The position numbers and the translations under genes were made by a program. Shown in pieces: positions 45,979-54,353 of a stretch of DNA of 64,000 nucleotides (within the stretch, counting starts at the first letter, position 1; every line of letters starts with the position of its first letter). Under the pieces are notes generated by a model that saw only the letters and a list, made by a program, of their open reading frames with translations, was not told where the DNA came from and did not search any database. Source of the stretch: Acuticoccus mangrovi (GTDB lineage Bacteria; Pseudomonadota; Alphaproteobacteria; Rhizobiales; Amorphaceae). The DNA is taken from NCBI RefSeq assembly GCF_016411865.1, contig NZ_JAEKJA010000015.1, positions 62,001 to 126,000 on the forward strand, read 5' to 3'.

Positions 45979-46956
45979 TCAGGGCGCGAGGCTCACCTTG
46001 GCCACCGTCGGGCTCTGCACCACGCGCACGGAGAGGTTCGTCGCCTCCGTCACCGGCACGCGCACCTCCCGCCCGCCTTCGATGGTGTAGACCGCGCCGT
46101 CGATGCGCACGCGGAAGGGACCGTCGGCACCGATCACCCGCGTCCCCGTCGCGGCGGGGATGCGCAGCCAGCCATCCTCCGCACGCACCTCGGTCACCTC
46201 CGCCTGACGCTGCAGCGGGGCGACGAGGCGCCGCGTGATGCCGAGATCGACCGCGCCCGTCACGTCGAGCCACCACGCCCCCGCCCCGGCAACGCCGAGG
46301 AGCAGGAGGGCGAGCATCAGCGTGCCGGCGAGGCTGCCGGTCTTGCTGCGACGGCGGCGGGTGGGCATCACCTCGCGCGCCTCCTCGCGGCGCACGGCGA
46401 CGTCGTCCTTCATCGCGGCGATCACCACGCGAGGCTCGCGCTTGCGCGCGCCGCGCCGGCCCGCCGGCGTCACCGCCAGCTCCGAGCCGGTGGCGGGCCA
46501 CTCGCGCCCGCGCCGTGGACGGACGGGCTCCACCGGCCCCAGCGGCGGGGCCTTGGCGCGCGGATCGTCCCGCCTCACGTCGATGTCGTCGAGATCGGCA
46601 TCGTCGTGCTCGACCTCGTCCTCGGGCGCCTCGGCGACGTCGTCGGGCTCGGGTTCGGCGAGCTCCTCCTCGACGGTCGCGTCGAGCGGAGGGGCATCCT
46701 CGGTCGGCGTTTCGTCGACGAAGACGAGCTCCTCGTCGAGCGCGCCCTCGAGGCGGGCGGCGAGGGAATCGGGTCGCGGTTGGGGCGTGTCGCGCAGCGG
46801 AGCGCCGTCCGGCGTCACCGCGGCGGGCGAGTTGGGGGTCTGTGGCGCGCCAGGCGTGCCGGTGGGGAAGTCGATCCCGCACACGGGGCAGCGATAGGCG
46901 CCCGCGACCACGGGTTCGCCGCAAGCGCGGCAACGAAAGAAGGCTCGAGAGGCCAA
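45979..46956 (-). CDS. Zinc-ribbon, single-pass membrane protein of unknown function
   Basis: A 325-residue protein with an N-terminal zinc ribbon (FRCRACGEP then YRCPVCGIDF, two CxxC pairs, residues 8-29). A very acidic stretch follows (about 65-130) and then a basic stretch (about 145-215). One transmembrane helix lies near residues 211-230, and the ~95-residue C-terminal region is beta-rich. The topology suggests a cytoplasmic zinc/acidic domain and a periplasmic tail. The TTG at 46956 is the only start that includes the zinc ribbon and has AAGGGGG about seven bases upstream. It converges on the surface-antigen-like gene with a 30-bp gap. Function not recognised. Confidence 0.72.
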   Translation of the reverse strand: MASRAFFRCRACGEPVVAGAYRCPVCGIDFPTGTPGAPQTPNSPAAVTPDGAPLRDTPQPRPDSLAARLEGALDEELVFVDETPTEDAPPLDATVEEELAEPEPDDVAEAPEDEVEHDDADLDDIDVRRDDPRAKAPPLGPVEPVRPRRGREWPATGSELAVTPAGRRGARKREPRVVIAAMKDDVAVRREEAREVMPTRRRRSKTGSLAGTLMLALLLLGVAGAGAWWLDVTGAVDLGITRRLVAPLQRQAEVTEVRAEDGWLRIPAATGTRVIGADGPFRVRIDGAVYTIEGGREVRVPVTEATNLSVRVVQSPTVAKVSLAP

Positions 46957-47011
46957 AAAACACGCCCCCTTCTACAGGATGGCCGGCGAATGCCACGCTC
47001 GGCCGGCATGG

Positions 47012-47503
47012 TCAAACAGTGAGCTGAAACAAATGATACCTGCCGGGCGCGACGCCGTCGGGCAACGGCAGCGAAACGGCCTTGTCAAATGGAAGGACAA
47101 AACTTGTCACGATGATGGCATCGGGACGCGCCACGGCGAGGATCGCCGGGGCGAGCCACCCGCCGATCGCGGCGTTGCCCACCGCGTCCGCCGAGCCGAG
47201 ATCATTGTGAATGAGAGCGGCCCGCCGGCCAAGCCTCGGAAGCGAGGCCGGAAGGGTGTCGCGGATCTCGCCGATCACCATGTGGTGGGCATCCGGCAGC
47301 ACGCCCACCGCCGCCTGGACGAAGTTGTCGAAGGCGAACACCTCGCGGTCCGGAAACAGGGCCACGAGGTGATCGTAGGTGCGCCCGGCGCCGATGCCGA
47401 GGTCGATGATCGGCCCGTCGATGCCGACGAGGCGCTCGGCTGCGGCGTCGAGCAGCAGCCGCTGGGCGCTCATGCGGCGAATGAAACTGTCGAGGCGGCT
47501 CAT
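47012..47503 (-). CDS. Small class I SAM-dependent methyltransferase-like protein (paralogue B)
   Basis: A 163-residue protein resembling the small S-adenosylmethionine methyltransferase family Methyltransf_17. IIDLGIGAGRTYDHL (about 32-46) is the SAM-binding glycine motif, and MVIGEIRDTLP and ALIHNDLGS are the following conserved strands. It is clearly paralogous to the gene immediately upstream, sharing SRLD-FI-RM, GRT-DHL, HM-IGEIRDTL and AL-H-DLG. Ten bases separate them and no Shine-Dalgarno sequence is seen, so expression probably depends on the upstream gene. The methyl acceptor is unknown. Confidence 0.75.
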   Translation of the reverse strand: MSRLDSFIRRMSAQRLLLDAAAERLVGIDGPIIDLGIGAGRTYDHLVALFPDREVFAFDNFVQAAVGVLPDAHHMVIGEIRDTLPASLPRLGRRAALIHNDLGSADAVGNAAIGGWLAPAILAVARPDAIIVTSFVLPFDKAVSLPLPDGVAPGRYHLFQLTV

Positions 47504-47513
47504 TGGAGGTGGA

Positions 47514-48044
47514 TCAGGCCGCCTTGCGATAGAGCCAGTAGCGCCCGAGCTCGGCGTCGGCGCTGCGCGGCATCTCCTCGAAGCCCGGCATGTCGAGCGC
47601 GATGCCGCTCGCCACGTAGCCGCCGGGTGCGGTGCGCTCGCTGATCTGCGGGGCGAGCCAGGCGGCCTTGGCGAGATCGGCGGTCGGGTCGCCGGTGCCG
47701 AGGTCGCAATGGACGAGCGCCGCCGGTCGCTTCACCCGCGGCCCGCAATAGGCGAGCGTGTCCCGGATCTCGCCGATGATCATGTGGTCGCCGTCGGGGA
47801 TCGACGCGGGATGGGCCGTCACCGCGCGATCGAACACGAAGATCTCGCGGCCCGGCAGGATCTCGCGCAGGTGATCGAAGGTCCGCCCGTTGCCGAGGCC
47901 GAGCTCCAGCACGGGACCGTCCACGTCGGCGATCATCTCGGCGACGCGTTCGAGGAACAGCTTCTGCGCCGTCATGCGGGCGATGAAGACGTCGAGGCGG
48001 CTCTTGCGGCGGTTGGGCGCCGCGGCGGCGGGCACGTCGCTCAC
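47514..48044 (-). CDS. Small class I SAM-dependent methyltransferase-like protein (paralogue A)
   Basis: A 176-residue protein of the same small methyltransferase family as its downstream neighbour. VLELGLGNGRTFDHL (about 45-59) is the SAM-binding motif. MIIGEIRDTLAY and ALVHCDLGTGDP follow, and the C-terminus ELGRYWLYRK is aromatic. The start is a GTG at 48044 that overlaps the stop of the bPH-domain gene as GTGA, coupling the two. The substrate is unknown; the constant association with membrane-linked bPH proteins here is notable. Confidence 0.78.
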   Translation of the reverse strand: MSDVPAAAAPNRRKSRLDVFIARMTAQKLFLERVAEMIADVDGPVLELGLGNGRTFDHLREILPGREIFVFDRAVTAHPASIPDGDHMIIGEIRDTLAYCGPRVKRPAALVHCDLGTGDPTADLAKAAWLAPQISERTAPGGYVASGIALDMPGFEEMPRSADAELGRYWLYRKAA

Positions 48045-48424
48045 GAGCGCAGCGCCGAGCGCAGCCGCTCGGGGTCAGGCATGCCCTTCTGGACGAGTTC
48101 GGGATTGTCGCCGGCGGTGTAGATCTTCAGCACGCCACAGTTGAAGATGCGATCGACGAAGGACTGGTCGATGCGCACGGTGCGGATCGATTCCAACTCG
48201 ATCTCCAGGCGCTCCTTGCTGAAGACGCCGCGCGACAGGAGCACCCGCTCCTCGCCGACGGTCAGGAGGGTGCAGCGCGTCTTGATCCACCACACGATGA
48301 GCCAGACGATGCCGACGCCGATCGGCACCAGCACGCAGGCGAGGAGGAAGTAGCCGGGCTCGTCCGCGAACATGCGCGGGTGCTCCTGGTAGCGCGGTTT
48401 CAATGTGGCGGGACTGTCAATCAT
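48041..48424 (-). CDS. Membrane-anchored bacterial PH-domain protein (paralogue B)
   Basis: A 127-residue protein with one long hydrophobic segment (about residues 27-48, FLLACVLVPIGVGIVWLIVW). A bPH_2-type domain follows (about 50-110): LLTVGEERVLLSRGVFSKERLEIELESIRTV. Such domains are thought to aid oligomerisation or membrane association; no catalytic residue is expected. It is about two-thirds identical to the protein encoded immediately upstream (for example VDQSFVDRIFNCG and YTAGDNPE in both). The gene overlaps the methyltransferase paralogue A start. Confidence 0.8.
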   Translation of the reverse strand: MIDSPATLKPRYQEHPRMFADEPGYFLLACVLVPIGVGIVWLIVWWIKTRCTLLTVGEERVLLSRGVFSKERLEIELESIRTVRIDQSFVDRIFNCGVLKIYTAGDNPELVQKGMPDPERLRSALRS

Positions 48425-48469
48425 CGGTCAATGCGGCCTTCGTGGCGTGGGCAGATGAGATCATGCAAC

Positions 48470-48844
48470 TTACGCACCGCGCGCGCTGCGCAGCGCGGCG
48501 CGGAGACGGTCGGGATCCGGCAGGCCCGCTTGCACGATCTCCGGATTGTCGCCGGCGGTATAGACCTTCAGGATCCCACAATTGAAAATGCGGTCGACGA
48601 AGCTTTGATCCACGCGGACCGCGCGAATCGATCCCATCTCCACCTCGACGCTCTCCTTGCTGAAGATGCCGCGACGGAGCGTCACCCGCTCTTCGTCGAT
48701 GGTGACGAGGGCCGATCGGTTGGTGATGTACCACCAGACCAGCCAGATGATGCCGACGCCGAAGGGAACGAGCAGGCAAGCCAGGATGAACTTTCCCGGC
48801 TCGTCGGCGAACATGGTGGGGTGTTCTCGGTAGGTCGGGGTCAT
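48470..48844 (-). CDS. Membrane-anchored bacterial PH-domain protein (paralogue A)
   Basis: A 124-residue protein with the same plan as its downstream neighbour: YREHPTMFADEPG, one hydrophobic segment (FILACLLVPFGVGIIWLVWW), then a bPH_2 domain and the shared VDRIFNCGILKVYTAGDNPE block. The start at 48844 has AAGG six bases upstream; a longer open frame to 49018 has no supporting similarity to the paralogue. The recent tandem duplication is obvious. A perfect CCCCCATATGGGGG palindrome lies 30 bp upstream. Function unknown. Confidence 0.8.
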   Translation of the reverse strand: MTPTYREHPTMFADEPGKFILACLLVPFGVGIIWLVWWYITNRSALVTIDEERVTLRRGIFSKESVEVEMGSIRAVRVDQSFVDRIFNCGILKVYTAGDNPEIVQAGLPDPDRLRAALRSARGA

Positions 48845-49190
48845 GACGAGCCTTCTGTTGGGCGATGCCGCGTCCCCCATATGGGGGCGCGATAGGGCCG
48901 GCGCGACTCGTGTCCCGCGGAAGCCCGCATACCCCAAGGCCGTGCGCGGCGCCAGCCGTCGCCCGGCCACCGTCGCACTCAACGCGCCGCCCCGCACCAC
49001 CGTTCCCCCGCGCGCCACCGCGGGGAAGACGCGCGGCAGTACCCGCGCGCCCGGCCGCCACGCCGGCGATCGCCCGATCGAACTCGGACCCTAGCGCCGG
49101 TTCAATGAACTCACGTTCACCGAATCGGCTCCAGCTTCTTTGTCTGCGCGCGTTCCGAGCGGAAAACCGGCTCCACTCTTCCTGAACGCG
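48845..49190. other. 346-bp intergenic region upstream of the bPH genes
   Basis: No gene is supported here. Open frames in it are uninterrupted GC-rich artefacts without start-site support. It holds one perfect 14-bp palindrome (48874-48887). The right-hand 100 bases, next to the Usg stop, are less GC-rich. No tRNA or terminator was recognised. Confidence 0.5.
48874..48887. promoter_or_regulatory. CCCCCATATGGGGG palindrome upstream of the bPH/methyltransferase genes
   Basis: A perfect 14-bp palindrome 30 bp before the ATG at 48844. It could be a dimeric regulator's operator or a hairpin in the leader RNA. It stands out because the surrounding sequence has no other perfect dyad of this length. 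Confidence 0.4.
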
Positions 49191-49454
49191 CTAGTGGAAG
49201 TGCTCGTAGCGGATGGTGCGGTAACGTCCCGGAGCGATGAGCCTTCGGCAGCACACGTTGACGGAGTGCAGTGGCCCTTCGATCTCGCGGCGCCAGAACG
49301 CGAGGAAGCGCTCGAGCACCGGGAAGTCGGGGGCCTGGTCGTAGTCCTGCCAGACATAGGTCTGCAGAATGCCGGGGTGGTCGGGTAATCTGTAGAAGAT
49401 CTCCGCCGTCGTGAGGCTGTAGCCGGCAAGCTGCCGCTCCAGAGCCGACGCCAT
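49191..49454 (-). CDS. usg: Usg family protein
   Basis: An 87-residue conserved protein. LERQLAGYSLTTAEIFYRLPDHP, then LQTYVWQDYDQAPDFP and LERFLAFWRREIEGPLHSV match the Usg pattern found almost only in alphaproteobacteria. Its biochemical role is not established; older annotations link the name to tRNA or tryptophan-pathway neighbours without proof. The ATG at 49454 has GGAGGG five bases upstream, which fixes the start inside a longer open frame. It stands alone between the bPH pair and a YihY-type gene. Confidence 0.85.
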   Translation of the reverse strand: MASALERQLAGYSLTTAEIFYRLPDHPGILQTYVWQDYDQAPDFPVLERFLAFWRREIEGPLHSVNVCCRRLIAPGRYRTIRYEHFH

Positions 49455-49574
49455 AGCTGCCCTCCATTGTGCGACAGCGAAAAGTCTGCCATGTCGGCGC
49501 CGAGAAGCAAGCCGGCAAATCGAATTTCGCCCAGCATCACAACAGCTTAGCTTGGCAGCCACCATGGTGGACTG

Positions 49575-50546
49575 CTAGCAGCCCTCCCCTTGGGGCAAGG
49601 TGTCGGCCTTGACCGCGCGCCGTTTTCCCATCGGCCGATCGGGACCGACGGTGGTATCGGTCGCCACCTGATGCTCGATCTCGGCGTTGAGCTCGGCGCC
49701 CGCGAGCAGGATCACGAGCGAGACGTAGAGCCACATCATGAAGCCGATGATGGCGCCGAGCGAGCCATAGGTCGCGTTGTAGTCGGCGAAATGGGCGAGG
49801 TAGAAGGAGAAGGCGGCCGACACGGCGATCCACATCACCGCCGTCGCCAATGTGCCCCAGGAGATCCACCGCCAGCGCGGCGGCCGGCGCGACGCTCCGT
49901 ACTTGAACAGGAGGCCGATCCCGACCACCAGCACGAGGAGGAGGATCGGCCACCGCAGCACCGAGATCAGCGTCGCCGCGGCGCTGCCGAGGCCCACATA
50001 GCCGAGGACGGCCGGCACCACCACCGTCGCCGCAAGGAGCGCCACGGCACCGAAGATGCCGGCGATCGTGAAGGCGAAGGACGTGAGGGTGAGGCGGACG
50101 AAGCCGCGCTTCTCACTTTCGTTGTAGGCGATGTTGAGCGCGGAGAAGAGCGCCTTCACCCCGGCGTTGGCGCTCCAGAGCGCCACGCCGAGGCCGATCG
50201 CGAAGCCGACGCCGAGCTGCCCCTGCGGCTGCGAGGCGAGACGCTTCAGCTCGCCACTGACGATGTCGATGCCCGACTGCGGCATGACGCCGGCGAGAAG
50301 GCCCATGTGCCCGTCCACCGTTCCCACGTCGGCGACGAGCCCATAGAGGGCGACGAAGGCGGTGAGCGCCGGGAAGACCGCCAGGATGAGGAAGAAGGTG
50401 GCCCCGCCGGCGATCAGCGAGACGTTGTCCTCGCCGATCGCCTGCCAGGTGCGCACGAGGATCGCCTTCCAGCCGGCGAGCGGAATGGCAAGGACGCTCC
50501 CGGCCTCACGGCCGCCAGCGCAGGGCAATGTCGCTTCGTCGCGCAT
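49575..50546 (-). CDS. YihY/virulence factor BrkB family membrane protein
   Basis: A 323-residue inner-membrane protein with about six transmembrane helices (about 47-70, 112-130, 155-180, 192-212, 228-252, 265-288). The conserved IGEDNVSLIAGGATFFLILAVFPAL segment opens the first helix, and NATYGSLGAIIGFMMWLYVS lies near helix five. The family was once thought to be ribonuclease BN; its actual function is unknown, with transport or envelope roles proposed. The C-terminal tail is charged. The ATG at 50546 has GGAGGTG upstream. Confidence 0.9.
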   Translation of the reverse strand: MRDEATLPCAGGREAGSVLAIPLAGWKAILVRTWQAIGEDNVSLIAGGATFFLILAVFPALTAFVALYGLVADVGTVDGHMGLLAGVMPQSGIDIVSGELKRLASQPQGQLGVGFAIGLGVALWSANAGVKALFSALNIAYNESEKRGFVRLTLTSFAFTIAGIFGAVALLAATVVVPAVLGYVGLGSAAATLISVLRWPILLLVLVVGIGLLFKYGASRRPPRWRWISWGTLATAVMWIAVSAAFSFYLAHFADYNATYGSLGAIIGFMMWLYVSLVILLAGAELNAEIEHQVATDTTVGPDRPMGKRRAVKADTLPQGEGC

Positions 50547-50890
50547 CGATCACCTCCATCTCGACCCTAAAGCGCTCTCGGCAAGCGCCGGTTCCGCCCC
50601 CGGCGACACCTGCGAGGCCAAAGCGCGGCGAAATGCGCACCAAAATCAGGTTGATTGAGGCTCGGATTACTAGACTGAGCGCGGCAAAGCGCTTCTCGCG
50701 CCGCAACCCGTCGGCTACAAGAAGGCACGGGCCGCCTTTCGCGCGGCGTAGCGATCGGCACCGAGGGGAGCACCGTGGCCGACACTAGACTGCCTGTTGC
50801 GCCGCACGCTCACGGACCGTCGCGCCGAGGACACATGCGCCCTCCATCCTCTCCCGCCCACCCTGGACAATTGGCGGACAAGGCCGCCTG
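50547..50890. other. 344-bp divergent intergenic region
   Basis: No gene is supported. The region contains the nonamer ACTAGACTG twice (50669-50677 and 50784-50792) and AAAGCGC three times (starting 50569, 50619 and 50686). These may be binding sites for a factor controlling the divergent YihY and TIM-barrel genes, or chance. No convincing -35/-10 pair was found. Confidence 0.4.
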
Positions 50891-51742
50891 ATGATGCTGC
50901 GTTTTGCCTACAACACCAATGGCTGCACCCATCACCGGCTCGACGACGCGATCGAGATGATTGCCGATGCGGGCTACTCGGGCGTGGCCCTCAGCCTCGA
51001 CGTGCACCACTTCGACGCTTTCGCCGACGATTATGAACGTCACGCCGAACGCCTTGCCGCTCGCCTCGCCGCCCTCGATCTGGCCGCGACCGTGGACGCC
51101 ACCGGCCGCTACGTGCTCGACCCGCGCGATCCCTACGCCCCGAGCCTCATCGATCCCACCGCCGAGGGACGGGCGCGACGCCTCGCCTTCCTGGAGCGGG
51201 CGATCCGCGTGGCGGCGATCTGCGGGGCGGAAGCGGTGTCGTTCGGCTCCGGCCGGCCCAAGCGCGGGGCGAGCCAGCAGGAGACCGGCGCCCATCTCCT
51301 CGACGGGCTGAAGCAGGTCGCCGACCTCGCCGCCGCCGCCGGTGTTCCGGCGGCCCTCGCGCCGACGCCCGGCCACATGGTCGCGACCCTCGACGACTTC
51401 AAGCTGGTGCGCGATGCGGTGAAGCAGATGACCGAGGCACCTCTCGCCCTCTCCCTCGATGCGGGTCATTGCCTCCTCGCCGGCGGCACCGATCCCCACG
51501 CGGCGGCGAAGGAATATGCGACGGTGCTCGCAAGCCTTTCGATCGAGGACGTGCGCCGGCCAAGCGGCGACAAGGTCGCCCTCGGCGACGGCGAGCTCGA
51601 CGTCGCCGCCCTCCTCGCCGTGCTCCAGGACATTGACTTCGACAAGCTGATCGTGGTCGGCATGCCGACGCGCTCGCACGTGGCGCACGCGTCGATCCCG
51701 GCCGGGCTCGACTACGTGGAGGAGCGGCTGCCGAGCGACTGA
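50891..51742 (+). CDS. TIM-barrel sugar phosphate isomerase/epimerase-like protein
   Basis: A 283-residue protein of the AP-endonuclease-2/xylose-isomerase-like TIM-barrel superfamily. MLRFAYNTNGCTHHRLDDAI at the N-terminus, GYSGVALSLDVHHF, VSFGSGRPKRG and LSLDAGHCLLAGGTD trace successive strands. Histidines and acids in DVHH, DAGH and IEDVRR are possible metal ligands. Members interconvert keto and aldo sugars or related polyols. The start is one of two adjacent ATGs (50891 or 50894). It is divergent from the YihY gene and converges on the ThDP-enzyme gene, so it is not part of the catabolic operon transcript. Confidence 0.8.
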   Translation: MMLRFAYNTNGCTHHRLDDAIEMIADAGYSGVALSLDVHHFDAFADDYERHAERLAARLAALDLAATVDATGRYVLDPRDPYAPSLIDPTAEGRARRLAFLERAIRVAAICGAEAVSFGSGRPKRGASQQETGAHLLDGLKQVADLAAAAGVPAALAPTPGHMVATLDDFKLVRDAVKQMTEAPLALSLDAGHCLLAGGTDPHAAAKEYATVLASLSIEDVRRPSGDKVALGDGELDVAALLAVLQDIDFDKLIVVGMPTRSHVAHASIPAGLDYVEERLPSD

Positions 51743-51795
51743 GGGGACGGCCGGGCGGCCCCCCTCGCCCGGCTCACCCTCGCCCGGTCCGGGCC

Positions 51796-53523
51796 TCAGG
51801 CGACGCGGTCGCCCTTCTTCACCTTCACCGCGCGGCTGTCGGCGGCGGGCAGCATCTTGCCCGCGTCGCGCGTCACCACCACGTCGAGCACGGTCGGCCC
51901 GTCGGTGCGGGCGAAGGCCTCGCGGAACGCCGCCGGCAGCGCGTCGGGCTCGGTGACGCGGATGCCCGCCGCGCCCATCGCCCGGGCGACGGCGGCATAG
52001 TCCGTCTCGTGGAGGTCCGAGGACTGGTAGGACCCCTCGCCGTACATCAGGTGCTGCAGCGCCTTCACGTAGCCCGATGCGGCGTTGTTCACCACCACGA
52101 TGGTGACGGCGAGGCGCATGCGGATCGCCGTCTCGAGCTCGCCGAGCGTCATGTTGAAGCCGCCGTCGCCCGTCAGCGCCACCACGGTGCGCCCGGGCGC
52201 GGCGAGCTTCGCCCCCATCGCCCCGGGCAGACCGTAGCCGATCGAGGCGAAGCCGCGGTCCGGCACATAGGCCCGACCCGGCAGGCGCGTGTCGAAGAGC
52301 AGGCCACCCCAGTGCGCCGCGAACCCGCCGTCGGCGATGAAGATGCCGTCGTCGGGAAGCTCGGCGCGCATGTCGCGGATCAGCCGGCCCATGCCGATCG
52401 GCACCTCCTCGCTGTCGTAGCGGGGGGCGGCCTCCTTGCGCCAGGCGGCCATCTTGTCGGCGATCTCGGCATGGTAGGCGGCGCGCCGCGCCTTCGCCTC
52501 ACCCGCGCCCGGCGACAGAGCCGCCGCGAGATCCTGAAGGCCCGCCCGCGCGTCGCCCCAGAGCCGCACCGTGGGCTCGAAGGTGCGCCCCATCTCCTCC
52601 GCCACGATGTCGAGGTGGATGATGGTGCGGTCGGTCGGCGGCACGATGTAGCGCTTGGTGGCGATCTCGCCGAGCTTGCAGCCCACGACGAGAAGCGCGT
52701 CGGACACGGCGATGAGATCGTTGGCGATGCGGTCGTAGCGGCCGAAGAGGCCCGCCGACATCGGGTGGGTGCAAGGGATCGCCCCCTTGCCCGTCATCGT
52801 ATGGGCGACGGGGATGCCGTTCTCCTCGGCAAAGCGCGTCAGGACCTCGGCGGCGCCGGAAAGGTGCACGCCGCCACCGGCGAGGACCATCGGCCGCTCG
52901 GCGCGCGCGAGGATCGCGGCGGCCTCGTCGAGCGCATCGGCGTCGGGCCGGCAGCGCAGGGCCGGCACACTCGCAAAGATCGGGTCGACGTGGAACGCCC
53001 CCTCCTCGAAGCCGTGGGTGCCGTGGGCGATGTCCTCCGGCACGTCCACCACCACCGGGCCGGGGCGACCCGTGGTGGCGATCTCGAAGGCGCGCCGCAT
53101 CATCTCCGGAATGCGGGCGACCGATTCGAGACGCAGGAAGGCCTTCACCGCGGGCTTCAGGATCGCCGCCTGATCGGTCTCCTGCGTCATGTTCTTGCCG
53201 GCGTGGTCGCGGTTGGCGTCGCCCACGATCACGACGAGCGGACTGCCCGCGTTGAGCGCCTCGACGAGGCCCGTCACGAGGTTGGTCGCGCCCGGGCCGA
53301 GCGTCGCGTCGGCGAGCCCCACCCGACCCGACACCTTGGCGTAGGCATCGGCGAGGAAGACGGCGCAGCGCTCGTCGTTGATGAGGTGATGATCGAGGCC
53401 GAGGCGGCGGGCCGCGTCGTAGAAGGGCAGGAGCTGGAAGCCGCCCATGCCGAACATCGGGCCGCCTTCGGCCGCCTTGATCATCTGGGCGAGCGCCTCG
53501 CCGCCGGTCATCTCGTTGGTCAC
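51796..53523 (-). CDS. Thiamine diphosphate-dependent enzyme, acetolactate synthase-like
   Basis: A 575-residue ThDP enzyme with the three-domain plan of acetolactate synthase, benzoylformate decarboxylase and related C-C lyases. The cofactor-activating glutamate is Glu51 in INDERCAVF. GDGGFNMTLGELETAIRM to VVVNN (about 440-470) is the ThDP/Mg motif, and the central domain starts near 190. The usual regulatory-subunit partner gene is absent, so valine synthesis is unlikely. The GTG at 53523 overlaps the SDR stop as GTGA; ATG at 53511 is an alternative. As the last gene of the TRAP operon it probably cleaves or joins a 2-oxo compound made by the SDRs. Substrate unknown. Confidence 0.85.
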   Translation of the reverse strand: MTNEMTGGEALAQMIKAAEGGPMFGMGGFQLLPFYDAARRLGLDHHLINDERCAVFLADAYAKVSGRVGLADATLGPGATNLVTGLVEALNAGSPLVVIVGDANRDHAGKNMTQETDQAAILKPAVKAFLRLESVARIPEMMRRAFEIATTGRPGPVVVDVPEDIAHGTHGFEEGAFHVDPIFASVPALRCRPDADALDEAAAILARAERPMVLAGGGVHLSGAAEVLTRFAEENGIPVAHTMTGKGAIPCTHPMSAGLFGRYDRIANDLIAVSDALLVVGCKLGEIATKRYIVPPTDRTIIHLDIVAEEMGRTFEPTVRLWGDARAGLQDLAAALSPGAGEAKARRAAYHAEIADKMAAWRKEAAPRYDSEEVPIGMGRLIRDMRAELPDDGIFIADGGFAAHWGGLLFDTRLPGRAYVPDRGFASIGYGLPGAMGAKLAAPGRTVVALTGDGGFNMTLGELETAIRMRLAVTIVVVNNAASGYVKALQHLMYGEGSYQSSDLHETDYAAVARAMGAAGIRVTEPDALPAAFREAFARTDGPTVLDVVVTRDAGKMLPAADSRAVKVKKGDRVA

Positions 53524-54353
53524 GTGGGATCCTTCTTGCTCGGCGCCGGGCGACGGACGGCGGCCGCGTTCTGGGCGATGGTGACCCCCATTCCTGAGGC
53601 CATGTAGCCGCCGTCGACGAAGAGGGTCTGGCCGGTGACGTAGCTCGCCTCGTCGGAGGCGAGGAAAGCGACCGCATGGGCGGTCTCGCGCTCCTCGCCA
53701 TAGCGGGCCATCGGGATGGTGCGGACGTAGTCGGCGCGCATTTCGGCGGTATGGCCGGCGCGCGACATCGGCGTGTCCACCGGGCCCGGACCCACGGCGT
53801 TGGCGGTGATCCCGTAGGGGCCGAGCTCCAGCGCCATCTGGGCGGTGAGGTGGATGAGCCCCGCCTTCGCCGTACCGTAGGCGACGCGGCCGAACCCGGC
53901 CCGGGCGCCGGAGATCGAGGTGATGGACACGAAGCGCCCGCCCGCCCCCATCGCGACGAGGTCGCGCGCAGCGAGCTGATAGAGCAGAAAGCCGGCGGTG
54001 AGGTTGACGGTCAGCGAGGTCTCGAAATTGTTGAGGTCGGTGTCGAGAAAAGGCGCGACGGAGGCGTAGCCGGCGGCGTGGATGACGACGCCCGGCGGTC
54101 CCATCAGATGCACCGTCTCGTGATAGGCGCGGCGCAGTGCATCGGCCTCGGAAACGTCGCAGCGGAAGGCGGCGGCGTCGGGCAGGGCCGCCGCCATCTC
54201 GGCGACGTTGGCGCCGCGGTCGAAGAGGGCGACGCGCCGCCCCGCCGCGGCAAGCCGCTGGGCGATGGCGAAGCCGAGGGCGCCGGCACCACCCGTGACA
54301 ATGGCGGTTCGCGGCACCGGAAGGGGTTCGAAGGGGGGCGCGATGGCGATCAT
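53520..54353 (-). CDS. Classical short-chain dehydrogenase/reductase (SDR 2)
   Basis: A 277-residue SDR. VTGGAGALGFAI (residues 19-30) is the NAD(P)-binding TGxxxGxG region, VIHAAGYAS carries the NxAG-like element, and SITSISG supplies the catalytic Ser. YGTAK (about 158-162) is the Tyr-xxx-Lys pair. The substrate would be a secondary alcohol or ketone carried through this catabolic operon. It overlaps both neighbours (ATGA with SDR 1 and GTGA with the ThDP gene), a fully coupled trio. The C-terminal 25 residues after GGYMASGMG are not conserved. Confidence 0.9.
   Translation of the reverse strand: MIAIAPPFEPLPVPRTAIVTGGAGALGFAIAQRLAAAGRRVALFDRGANVAEMAAALPDAAAFRCDVSEADALRRAYHETVHLMGPPGVVIHAAGYASVAPFLDTDLNNFETSLTVNLTAGFLLYQLAARDLVAMGAGGRFVSITSISGARAGFGRVAYGTAKAGLIHLTAQMALELGPYGITANAVGPGPVDTPMSRAGHTAEMRADYVRTIPMARYGEERETAHAVAFLASDEASYVTGQTLFVDGGYMASGMGVTIAQNAAAVRRPAPSKKDPT

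Noticed and set aside
49091-49540. A 149-codon minus-strand frame overlapping usg
   Set aside because: It is out of frame with the clearly conserved Usg protein and is Ser/Arg-rich without motifs; the GGAGGG site belongs to usg.
51796-53523. Assignment as biosynthetic acetolactate synthase (ilvB)
   Set aside because: There is no small regulatory subunit gene, and the gene is the last member of a catabolic TRAP/SDR operon.
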